Source: CALACW01 sp002431305
GTDB lineage: Bacteria > Bacillota > Clostridia > Oscillospirales > Acutalibacteraceae
NCBI GenBank assembly: GCA_937890355.1
Contig: CALACW010000052.1
Location: 1 to 37,018 of the forward strand
Reading direction: 5' to 3'
DNA length: 37,018 nt
This document shows, one piece after another, positions 1 to 6,993 of the stretch; position 1 is the stretch's first letter; each line of letters starts with the position of its first letter. The notes below the pieces were generated by a model, which saw only the letters and a program-made list of their open reading frames with translations, was not told the origin of the DNA and ran no database searches. The translations under genes and the position numbers were made by a program.

Positions 1-174
1 TTCCGCAGGTTGTTTATAAAGGCAAATTTGAGCCTTTACCCCGGGAAGACAATGTTGAAGTAAGAAGTAATAGAGAAGAAGTAAGAAGTTAACATGAGAT
101 TTGTATGTACCTATTCACTTTTCACTGTTACCTTTTCACTCGGGCTGTTTACAGCCCGCTATGTCTTCCCCTAC
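1..174. repeat. Interspersed palindrome-ended repeat, copy 0, split by a 105-bp insertion
   Basis: Positions 1-55 match the GGTAAAGGC-side end of the repeat family seen at 9664, 14290 and 31931 (CCTTTACCCCGGGAAGACA). The terminal palindrome stops after AATGT at 55 and resumes at 161 as ATGTCTTCCCCTAC, ending at 174. Between them lie about 105 bp absent from the other copies. ATGT occurs on both sides (52-55 and 161-164), as a 4-bp target duplication would give. The insert holds the direct repeat GAAGTAAGAAGT (57-68 and 78-89), a TTCACTTTTCAC-rich stretch (about 115-140) and a perfect hairpin CGGGCTGT-TT-ACAGCCCG (141-158). The left end of the copy lies outside the window. I see no gene in 1-302. 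Insertion is inferred; the split palindrome is seen directly. Confidence 0.7.
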
Positions 175-244
175 ATAATTTGTTTATTCTTAAAAGAAAC
201 CATATCGACCCCGGGGATAGGAAAAAACGTTCGGTTAATTCATA

Positions 245-276
245 GCAAAAAACATTCAGTTTTCAAAGTTTTTTGC
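245..276 (-). terminator. Possible weak terminator downstream of the flavoenzyme gene
   Basis: GCAAAAAAC (245-253) and GTTTTTTGC (268-276) form a perfect 9-bp inverted repeat lying 27 bp past the stop codon of the leftward gene ending at 303. The stem is mostly A-T and contains its own T run on the minus strand. This fits a weak intrinsic terminator but is not compelling. Confidence 0.35.
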
Positions 277-302
277 GCTCCGGGCGTTTTTAACATCCCC
301 GG

Positions 303-2390
303 TTAAACGATTACTTCATCTATAAGTCCAGTCGCCGCAACATACGCGCCCTTAGTCGCATCCGCGATTTTGCCCGTTTTTGTGCAGTCGCCTATCGAAA
401 TCGGGTTGAGTCCCGCGTTTGTCAGCTCTTTCACAATGCTCTTATGCGGTCTCGAACCGAGCGCGAGTACGACCGCGTCACAGTCGATTTTCGTCTGAGA
501 CGAGGAATGAACATTTTCCGTTACGACGAAACCTCTGCCGACTTCTATAAGTTTTTCGCCCGTCATGAATACGGTTCCCGCCTTTTCGAGCTTCGGAACG
601 ATGTCGTCCCTGTGCTGCATCCACGCGCCGGGGGCGATTTCGTCCGCCATTTCGACTATTGTAACGCTGTTTTTGTTTTCGGTCAATGCCTGAGCTGTTT
701 CAAGACCAGTAAGTCCCGAGCCGATCAGCGCAATTTTTTTATTTTCAAATTTAATTTTGCCTGTCAGGATATCCTCGAACGTACATACGAATGATTCATC
801 GTAATCGCCGGCAAATTTCGGCTTTATCGGGTCGGCTCCCGACGCGCATATTACCGCCGCGGGGCGTAACGCGATTATGTTTTCGACTGTCGCGGGCGTG
901 CCGAGTTTTATTTCGACGCCGTCGATTTCGCACTGCTTTACCATGTCCTCGATTGCCCACGCGGTTTTATCCTTTTCAGGCGGAGCGGATGCAAGGAGAA
1001 GCTGACCTCCGGGTTTGTTATTTTTCTCGAAAACGGTTACCTTAAATCCTCTTTCGGCTAAAATATACGCGCATGTAAGACCTGCGGGGCCTGCGCCGAC
1101 AACGGCGACGCGTCTGTTATTTCCGTTCTTAATAAGTTTCTCGTTTTCTCTGCCGACAAACGGGTTCAATGAACATTCGCCGTGCGAGCCGATATATGCG
1201 TTCTCCTGCATTGATTCGATACAGTTAAGACAGCATATGCATCTCCTGATATTTCCGCCGTTTTTTGCCTTTTGAGCCCAGTACGGGTCGGCGATGTGCG
1301 GTCTGCCTAAGGATACAAAATCCTGGTCGCCCTCTTCAATCTGCTTTTGCGCCTGTTCGGGAGAGCGTATGAGATTGGCGGCGAGAACGGGGACGGAAAC
1401 GGCTTCCTTGACGGCTTTCGCCATATATTTACGCCAGCCGGGTTCGAACGAAACGGGTTCGAGCCAGTAGTTGAACGTGTCGTAGCCAGCCGACGATACG
1501 TCTATCGCGTCAACGCCGTTCTGCTCGAGAATTTTTGCAATCTCAACGCCGTCTTTGAGTGTGTAGCCCTTGCCGGGCTGACCTATCATTTCGTAACATT
1601 CATCAACCGATAACCTTACGACAACGGGAAAATCGCTTCCGCATTTTTCTTTTATACCGTGAATAATATTGAGAATAAATCTCATTCTGTTTTCAAGCGT
1701 TCCGCCGTATTCGTCGGTTCTCTGATTCGTCACGGGACTTAAAAACTGCTGTAACAGATATCCGTGCGCGCTGTGCAGTTCGACTCCGTCGCAGCCGGCT
1801 TTTTTTACTCTTACCGCGCCGGAAATAAACTGCTGTTCGAGCTGTTTTATCTCCCTGTGAGTCAGCGCCCTTACGTGACCGCGGGCAAAATACGCGCTTT
1901 CGCATGATGACGGAGCAACCGACGGCGGAACAATATTATTTTTTATCAGGTACGAACCGACTGTCGGCGTTATTTTGTAGAGAAGTTTTGAGTAAATTCC
2001 GCGTGTGAGCTTTTCGAGTTTAATGCTCATGGGAACCGTACCGACGAGCAGACCGACGTTTTGTCTGCCGGGGTGGTGAAGCTGTACGAATATTTTTGCT
2101 CCGTGCAGATGTATGCGCTCTGCAAGACGGGAAAGGGGCTTGATGTTGTAATCATGACTTACCGAAAGCTGTGCAAATGCCCCGGAGCCGGTCAGATCGT
2201 TTACCCTCGTTATCTCCGTCATGATAAGTCCCGCACCGCCCTTGGCGCGTTCCTCATAATAGTTTATAAGCTGTTCGGTCGGCGTACCGTCAAGATTTGC
2301 AAACCCCATAAGCATGGGGGGCATAACAATGCGGTTTTTTATTTCACACCCGCCGATTTTCATGGGCGAGAATAATAATTCATAACTCAT
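303..2390 (-). CDS. NADH:flavin oxidoreductase, Old Yellow Enzyme / 2,4-dienoyl-CoA reductase (BaiH/FadH-like) family
   Basis: A 695-residue three-domain enzyme. Residues 1-370 form an FMN TIM barrel with the family signature HSAHGYLLQQFLSP (206-219) followed by the NQR-DEYGG loop (222-230). A cysteine cluster, C384, C387, C390 and C406, should bind one 4Fe-4S cluster; the C-x2-C-x2-C spacing resembles trimethylamine dehydrogenase. An FAD Rossmann motif (VGAGPAG, 431-437) and a second nucleotide-binding motif (IGSGLTG, 556-562) follow. Family members reduce C=C bonds of enoyl-CoAs, enones or steroid/bile-acid intermediates, passing electrons from NAD(P)H through FAD and Fe-S to FMN. The substrate cannot be read from sequence. 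It starts 16 nt after the SDR gene, behind an AAGGGG-like site, so the two are probably one operon. Length is typical. Confidence 0.9.
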   Translation of the reverse strand: MSYELLFSPMKIGGCEIKNRIVMPPMLMGFANLDGTPTEQLINYYEERAKGGAGLIMTEITRVNDLTGSGAFAQLSVSHDYNIKPLSRLAERIHLHGAKIFVQLHHPGRQNVGLLVGTVPMSIKLEKLTRGIYSKLLYKITPTVGSYLIKNNIVPPSVAPSSCESAYFARGHVRALTHREIKQLEQQFISGAVRVKKAGCDGVELHSAHGYLLQQFLSPVTNQRTDEYGGTLENRMRFILNIIHGIKEKCGSDFPVVVRLSVDECYEMIGQPGKGYTLKDGVEIAKILEQNGVDAIDVSSAGYDTFNYWLEPVSFEPGWRKYMAKAVKEAVSVPVLAANLIRSPEQAQKQIEEGDQDFVSLGRPHIADPYWAQKAKNGGNIRRCICCLNCIESMQENAYIGSHGECSLNPFVGRENEKLIKNGNNRRVAVVGAGPAGLTCAYILAERGFKVTVFEKNNKPGGQLLLASAPPEKDKTAWAIEDMVKQCEIDGVEIKLGTPATVENIIALRPAAVICASGADPIKPKFAGDYDESFVCTFEDILTGKIKFENKKIALIGSGLTGLETAQALTENKNSVTIVEMADEIAPGAWMQHRDDIVPKLEKAGTVFMTGEKLIEVGRGFVVTENVHSSSQTKIDCDAVVLALGSRPHKSIVKELTNAGLNPISIGDCTKTGKIADATKGAYVAATGLIDEVIV

Positions 2391-2406
2391 TTATATAACC
2401 CCTTAA

Positions 2407-3213
2407 TTATTTTTTATCTTCCGATTCGCTGTTCAGGCGGGCGATATTTTTTTTGAATTCATTAAATTTGCACTTTTCCATGTACCAGTACGCGTCTCTT
2501 ACCGGCGGGACGAATTTCATCAGCTGTTTTGCGAATGAGAACAAACCGCTCGGGCTTATCTCCGCCTTGCCCTTTTCGATTCCGTCGACCATTTTTCTCG
2601 CTACGACGGCGGGCTGCTGAACGGGGAACGGCTTTTTAAATTCAACCTTATCGTTCGCAGTTTTAAAGAAATTCGTATTCGTTGCAATGGGGTAAAGGCA
2701 TGTAAGCTGAACATTTTTCGGCTTTTCGAGTCTTAACGCCTGCTGAAATCCGTGCATTGCGAATTTTGAGGACGTATAAATCGTATATCCGGGCATAGCC
2801 ATGGTTCCTATTGCCGATACGGTTATAGCGTAGATTCCCTTTCTGCCGTTTAAATGCTGTAAATACTTTGAATACGAGTAAATGGGGGAGAATACGTTTG
2901 TCTCAAACATCGAGGCGACCCTGTCCCAGTCGGCGTAATTATACTCTTCGTAATACGGATAGCCCGCGTTAGCGTAGAATATGCTGATAAAACCGAGTTC
3001 CTTTTCCGCTTTTTCAAAGATCGCGTCAACCGCCTCTTTTGCCGAAACGTCCGTCTGCATCGGAATGACGGAATTCGACGGGAAATGTTTAATGTTGTCA
3101 ATATTTTTATCTACGGCGAGAATTCTGTTTCCGCCTCTTACGAAGATTTTAAGAACCTCAAGACCGATACCGCTGTTACAGCCTGTGAGTACAATGTTTT
3201 GACCTGAAATCAT
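2407..3213 (-). CDS. Short-chain dehydrogenase/reductase (SDR)
   Basis: A 268-residue classical SDR. The cofactor motif TGCNSGIG lies at residues 10-17, NAG at 82-84, and the catalytic set is S133, Y146 and K150 (YTSSK). It should oxidise or reduce a hydroxyl/keto group with NAD(H) or NADP(H). The open frame extends upstream to 3345, but the ATG at 3213 is preceded by AAAGGAGAG at proper distance and begins right at the Rossmann strand, so the extra 44 codons are rejected. A promoter lies at 3248-3276. The gene reads into the flavoenzyme gene 16 nt downstream. Dehydrogenase plus enone reductase is a pairing also known from bile-acid and steroid pathways, but fatty-acid, terpenoid or xenobiotic substrates are equally possible. 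Confidence 0.88.
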   Translation of the reverse strand: MISGQNIVLTGCNSGIGLEVLKIFVRGGNRILAVDKNIDNIKHFPSNSVIPMQTDVSAKEAVDAIFEKAEKELGFISIFYANAGYPYYEEYNYADWDRVASMFETNVFSPIYSYSKYLQHLNGRKGIYAITVSAIGTMAMPGYTIYTSSKFAMHGFQQALRLEKPKNVQLTCLYPIATNTNFFKTANDKVEFKKPFPVQQPAVVARKMVDGIEKGKAEISPSGLFSFAKQLMKFVPPVRDAYWYMEKCKFNEFKKNIARLNSESEDKK

Positions 3214-3247
3214 GATAACTCTCCTTTGTATTTTGTCTACATTCACC

Positions 3248-3276
3248 ATTTTAACATAATAATTATTATAAATCAA
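3248..3276 (-). promoter_or_regulatory. Sigma-A-type promoter for the SDR-flavoenzyme operon
   Basis: On the minus strand TTGATT (3276-3271) is followed after exactly 17 bp by TAAAAT (3253-3248), 34 nt before the start codon at 3213. It lies in an AT-rich stretch. Seen by eye only. Confidence 0.6.
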
Positions 3277-3331
3277 CAGGTAAAGAAACCGACAAAAATG
3301 AGCTTTGAATTTCGTTTCTTTCAGACGAAAG

Positions 3332-3359
3332 AAGGAACCGTCCAAAAGGACAGTCCCTT
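3332..3359 (-). terminator. Hairpin downstream of the secreted repeat protein gene
   Basis: AAGGAACCGTCC (3332-3343), loop AAAA, and GGACAGTCCCTT (3348-3359) pair over 12 bp on the transcribed minus strand, with two G-U pairs in the RNA. It starts 21 bp past the stop codon at 3381. The tract after it is T-rich but mixed (CTTTCG), so termination is plausible, not certain. Confidence 0.5.
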
Positions 3360-3380
3360 CATCATCTCTGCGAGTCTTTA

Positions 3381-6068
3381 TTATTTGGTAAATAAGCTTT
3401 TAAAGAATGTAACTATCTTTCTTATAAATTCGAGTATCTTTTCAAGTATCTTGCATTTGCCGATACCGAATCCGTCGTCGGTTTTACCCGAATCGTCATG
3501 CTTTGCGTCGTCAGAATCGCCGGGTTTGTCGGGATTTTCGGGGTCGACTGGGTCAACAGGGTCAACAGGGTCGACTGGGTCGACTGGGTCAACAGGGTCG
3601 ACTGGGTCGACTGGGTCGGGATTCTCCTTGTCCTTGACAACAAGAACCGTACCGTCAATCGCTCCGTCAAAGCCGTATATAGCGTCGTTGTTTACGCCGA
3701 ACGCGAACATCTCGCCCTCTTTTTCCGAATAGTAAGTCTTGCCCTCTCCGAGCAGAGAGTTCATATCGTATTCTCCCTCGGCGATTACATAAAGCTCCGT
3801 GAAGGTTCCGCCGTTGAGCGTAACATTTGTACTTTCGGAAATTCCCGTGATGCCGAATTCGCCGTCGTTTATAATGAACTTTTTATCGCCGGAGCCTATC
3901 TGCAAGTCTGCGAATTTACCGCCGTTTATTGTCGTTTCTGCGCCGTAAATTGTTACGGAGTATGTAAACGTTCCGTTTTCAATTGTCAGGAATTTGTCGT
4001 CCTTGCTGTCAATGTCGGAGGTGACAATCGGAGCGTCAATGTTTCCGTCTCCGGTAATTGTCAGTGAACCGCTTTTAAGTACGATACTGCCGAAATCTTC
4101 TGATTTAAGGGTTTTTCCGTTAAAGTCAATGACGATTTTACCGTCTGTTTTAAGGTTTGTCATTGCCGTCATTTTGTCGTCTGCAAAAAGTTTTACATTA
4201 GCGGTGTCGTCTTTGCCTGCATTGTCCGCCGAATAATACAGAGCACTCGCAAGCGTTTCGAAGTAAACGGGGTCTTCGTCGTTAATCTTTACTTGAGCAA
4301 TTGTCTGAACACCGCAGTCGGCGCATTTTAAATCTTCCGTCACGGACGTATGATTGCCGTGGTAAACGACGTCGAGCATTGCGTCCTCTTCGGTTCCGTC
4401 GAAGCCGTATACTGTTCTGTCATTGAACGTGAACTGTTTGAACATCTCGCTTGCGGTCGTCTTATAGAGCCTGCTTTCGCCGAGTACGCTGTCGAAATCA
4501 TAATATTCGCCTGTCGCCATAAGCTGTTTAAACGATCCGCCGTTGAGCGTTACCGCCGGAGTACTTTCCGAAGTCGAAATGATTACATAACCGTTGAATA
4601 TTCCGTCCGAGATATCAAGCGCAACAGCGCCCGACACTGCAATGAACGAATTGAATGTACCGTTGAGAATCGTGAGCTGAGCGTCGTTCGTTCCCATTTT
4701 GGCTGCTCCGAAGTATACGGAACTTACGCCGTTTCCCGTGACTGTAAGCGGTATTGTCGTAAGAATGCCCGAGGTATTGTTTTCGTAGTAATTGTTAAGG
4801 CTCTTGCCGTTCATGTCGAATTTTACTCCGGTGCCGGAGGTGAGCATTATTGATTCTTTAAGGTCAATATCATCCAGCTGCAATACGGTCCCGCCGTATT
4901 CGAGCGAACATGCATAGTCAAATGCGTCCTTAAGCTCGGTGTAAACCGTTACATTGCCGTTTAAATCGGAAACCGACGCGTCGGCAAGAGATTTGCAGAC
5001 AGTGCATTTGGTTCCGTCGCCGTAATTATGTTCCGGGCAATCCTTTACGCGTACAAGCCCAAGCCCGGTGACATTGCAGTCATCCATACTTATATATTCG
5101 CTTTCTGTTATGCTGTAGTAAACATGTCTCTTTGCAAGCAGGTCGGAGACAGCACGACCGTCCGAACAGTTTATAACACAGAATTCACCATCTTCTATGC
5201 TGACTTTGCTGCCGCCGTATACATTAAGGGTCTCTATGCTTGTGAACGTGGGTATTTCGAGCGTTCCTGCGTATACATTTACCGTACCATGGACTGAGCC
5301 GCCGGCGATAACCGCCTTTGTTCCCTCGTCGCTGAATTCATTGATGTTTATATTACAGACGAATGCCGCAGATGATGGTGCCGGCACATAGAAATGCGCG
5401 CCGTTGAAAACGGTGATATCGCCGTAATAATTTCCGGCGGTAACCGTAATTCCGCCTGCGCCCGGTATCTGTATCTGACCGTTGCAGGTGATATTGCCGA
5501 GATAAAATTTGTCATAATCCACGTGTGAATAGATACGTCCGTTGAATGTACCTCCGCTGAAATAAGTATGCGACGCGCCGTATATTTCAATTGTATTTTC
5601 AAATATTCCGCCGGTTACGGTGAAATTCGAGTCGTCGGTCTGCTGAGTTATTTCAGTCTTGAATGTTCCGCCGTCTATTGAGAGAGATGCGGCGTCGCTT
5701 AAAATAATGCTTCCGGATACGGTATAACCATCGGCGTTTAATCTGAAGTTACAGTTTGTAAGATATAAGTTGACTGTGCAGTCAGAATATAAATACAGTG
5801 TACTTCCGCCGAATTCATAGTAACCCGAAGAAAGGTTTGACTTTTTTATTACTGTGTCAAAAGCGTTGTCTATCGAAGTGAAATACCTGACCGAATTGTC
5901 GGTTCTGACTGCCTTTGCATTAATTTTTTCACCGCAGTCGTCGCAGACAAGGCTGTCGTTTACATTAGTATGCTCACAGTCGGCCGCGAATGTCAGCGGT
6001 ACAAGAGTAAACAGAAGAACCGCGGATAATAAAACCGACATGATTTTTAAAAACGTTCCTTTTTTCAT
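3381..6068 (-). CDS. Large secreted protein with three zinc-ribbon-like modules, beta-solenoid-like repeats, PVD linker and amphipathic tail
   Basis: An 895-residue exported protein of unknown function. Residues 1-29 are a Sec signal peptide (MKK, hydrophobic stretch, cleavage near AFA/TFA-AD). Three modules begin with a His/Cys signature: CEH...CDDCG (31-46), CPEH...CTVC (344-358) and GNH...CADCG (571-586). Each is followed by a segment like YFTSIDNAF or VYTELKDAF, then short beta-strand repeats rich in NGGTF/DGGTF/NGTF, which suggest a right-handed beta-solenoid. A linker of repeated Pro-Val-Asp (about 819-843) and a charged segment lead to a C-terminal cationic amphipathic helix (about 871-895). 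There is no LPXTG motif or dockerin. AAAGGAGAC precedes the ATG. The gene diverges from a LytTR/GHKL two-component pair whose probable binding site lies just upstream. It is likely a cell-surface or adhesion protein; no enzyme motif is seen. Confidence 0.85.
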   Translation of the reverse strand: MKKGTFLKIMSVLLSAVLLFTLVPLTFAADCEHTNVNDSLVCDDCGEKINAKAVRTDNSVRYFTSIDNAFDTVIKKSNLSSGYYEFGGSTLYLYSDCTVNLYLTNCNFRLNADGYTVSGSIILSDAASLSIDGGTFKTEITQQTDDSNFTVTGGIFENTIEIYGASHTYFSGGTFNGRIYSHVDYDKFYLGNITCNGQIQIPGAGGITVTAGNYYGDITVFNGAHFYVPAPSSAAFVCNININEFSDEGTKAVIAGGSVHGTVNVYAGTLEIPTFTSIETLNVYGGSKVSIEDGEFCVINCSDGRAVSDLLAKRHVYYSITESEYISMDDCNVTGLGLVRVKDCPEHNYGDGTKCTVCKSLADASVSDLNGNVTVYTELKDAFDYACSLEYGGTVLQLDDIDLKESIMLTSGTGVKFDMNGKSLNNYYENNTSGILTTIPLTVTGNGVSSVYFGAAKMGTNDAQLTILNGTFNSFIAVSGAVALDISDGIFNGYVIISTSESTPAVTLNGGSFKQLMATGEYYDFDSVLGESRLYKTTASEMFKQFTFNDRTVYGFDGTEEDAMLDVVYHGNHTSVTEDLKCADCGVQTIAQVKINDEDPVYFETLASALYYSADNAGKDDTANVKLFADDKMTAMTNLKTDGKIVIDFNGKTLKSEDFGSIVLKSGSLTITGDGNIDAPIVTSDIDSKDDKFLTIENGTFTYSVTIYGAETTINGGKFADLQIGSGDKKFIINDGEFGITGISESTNVTLNGGTFTELYVIAEGEYDMNSLLGEGKTYYSEKEGEMFAFGVNNDAIYGFDGAIDGTVLVVKDKENPDPVDPVDPVDPVDPVDPVDPVDPVDPENPDKPGDSDDAKHDDSGKTDDGFGIGKCKILEKILEFIRKIVTFFKSLFTK
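3541..3618. repeat. 9-bp coding minisatellite encoding the PVD linker
   Basis: Eight 9-bp units plus a partial ninth, in two variants, GGGTCGACT and GGGTCAACA, occur in the order A-B-B-A-A-B-A-A. They encode Val-Asp-Pro on the minus strand. Being a multiple of three, copy changes would shorten or lengthen the linker without a frameshift. Confidence 0.9.
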
Positions 6069-6134
6069 AAGCTGTCTCCTTTGCGTTTTTGCCTGTAATG
6101 CAGGTAATCGCAGTACGGCAGTATTATTTATTAT

Positions 6135-6163
6135 ATTCTATTAAATTTATAGTATTTCGGCAA
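6135..6163 (-). promoter_or_regulatory. Probable promoter of the secreted repeat protein gene
   Basis: On the minus strand TTGCCG (6163-6158) and TAGAAT (6140-6135) are separated by 17 bp. The weak -35 box is what an activator-dependent promoter would show, and the operator-like repeat at 6173-6202 sits about 10 bp upstream of it. The overlapping TATAAT is a slightly different -10 choice. Confidence 0.45.
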
Positions 6164-6172
6164 TATGTAAGG

Positions 6173-6202
6173 CTCAAGCGGTCATTTTTTGACTCAAACG
6201 GT
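6173..6202. promoter_or_regulatory. Candidate LytTR response-regulator operator (direct repeat)
   Basis: Two imperfect direct repeats, CTCAAGCGGT (6173-6182) and CTCAAACGGT (6193-6202), have a 20-bp period. Read on the minus strand they are ACCGTTTGAG and ACCGCTTGAG, close to the published LytTR half-site pattern (an A-C-C-G-T-T core), which is normally used as tandem direct repeats about two helical turns apart. The site lies in the divergent region between the secreted-protein gene and the LytTR regulator gene, oriented to activate the former. Binding is inferred. Confidence 0.5.
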
Positions 6203-6227
6203 TGTTTTTAATTTATTATTGTGCTAT

Positions 6228-6253
6228 ATTTTATATAATGATTTTATATAATG
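6228..6253 (+). promoter_or_regulatory. Tandem duplicated -10-like region upstream of the response regulator
   Basis: The 13-mer ATTTTATATAATG occurs twice in direct tandem (6228-6240 and 6241-6253), giving two TATAAT boxes 13 bp apart at 6234-6239 and 6247-6252. No convincing -35 is spaced 17 bp from either. The coding start follows at 6281 with only a weak GGTGA-like ribosome site. Confidence 0.4.
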
Positions 6254-6280
6254 ATATTATACGTAATACGGTGACGGTTT

Positions 6281-6988
6281 ATGGAAATTGCGCTTGTTGA
6301 CGACGATGAGGAATCGGCAGAAAAACTTGAACGGTTATTGACGGACAATCTCGGCGATTGTGCCGTAATCCGGAGGTTTAATTCGGGTGAAGAATTTATC
6401 GAAAATTTTTCGGCGGGAGACTTTGACGTCGTTTTTCTCGATATTTATATGCTCGCGCTTACCGGCGTGCAGACGGCGAGAATTATACGTAATACGGATA
6501 AACGCGTAAAACTTGTGTTCTGCTTGACGAGCAATGAATTTGCAAGCGAAAGCTATGAGGTCAACGCCTGTTATTATCTGAAAAAGCCGTTTACACTTCA
6601 GAGCTTTTCCTCGATGCTTGCCCGCCTTGACCCGGACGAGACGGGATTTGACCGCGTCGTGCGCCTTCCGGATTCAAAAATTATCAGACTCCGCAGTATA
6701 ATTTATGCCGATTATTCCTCGCACCGCGTTGTCTTTCATATCAAAAATGAAAAAAACGCCGTTGTCCGAATGTCGTTTGCCGACGCGCAGACGCTTCTGT
6801 GCTCACATGCGTATTTCTGCACTGTGTCCAAGGGTGTTATTATTAATTTTTATGAAATAGAATCAAGAACGCGCGACGTGTTTATCATGAGTGACGGCGA
6901 AAGTATTCCGATAAGCCGTCGGAGGTATAAGGACGTTTTAAATTCTTACGCGCAATTTCGTTTTAATATTCTCAGACAGGAGGACTGA
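6281..6988 (+). CDS. LytTR-family response regulator
   Basis: A 235-residue two-domain regulator. The receiver domain (1-115) has the acidic pocket D7-D9, phospho-acceptor D54 in FLDIYM, T83/S84, and K101/K102-P103. The LytTR DNA-binding domain (about 125-230) has the family pattern: a strand-rich VRLPDSKIIRL start, YADYSSHRVVFH, and the end motif ISRRRYKDVL. It should be phosphorylated by the kinase encoded next and bind tandem direct repeats such as those at 6173-6202. The kinase gene's ribosome site lies inside the 3' end of this gene, so the two are co-translated. The RBS is poor, suggesting low expression. No agrB/agrD-like peptide genes are adjacent. Confidence 0.93.
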   Translation: MEIALVDDDEESAEKLERLLTDNLGDCAVIRRFNSGEEFIENFSAGDFDVVFLDIYMLALTGVQTARIIRNTDKRVKLVFCLTSNEFASESYEVNACYYLKKPFTLQSFSSMLARLDPDETGFDRVVRLPDSKIIRLRSIIYADYSSHRVVFHIKNEKNAVVRMSFADAQTLLCSHAYFCTVSKGVIINFYEIESRTRDVFIMSDGESIPISRRRYKDVLNSYAQFRFNILRQED

Positions 6989-6993
6989 TTTTC

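Noticed and set aside
94..306. 70-codon rightward open frame near the left edge
   Set aside because: It lies across the split repeat and its insert (TTCACTTTTCAC, hairpin), has no ribosome site, and its composition is that of the repeat.
3214..3345. N-terminal extension of the SDR
   Set aside because: The extra 44 residues contain no SDR feature and span the promoter at 3248-3276; the ATG at 3213 has AAAGGAGAG.
3541..3618. CRISPR-like short regular repeats
   Set aside because: The units are 9 bp with no spacers and lie in a coding frame as Val-Asp-Pro.
3226..4067. Open frames opposite the PVD-linker region (Gly/Ser/Thr or Val/Asn/Arg repeats)
   Set aside because: They are antisense readings of the 9-bp repeat; the minus-strand frame has the signal peptide, RBS and domain structure.
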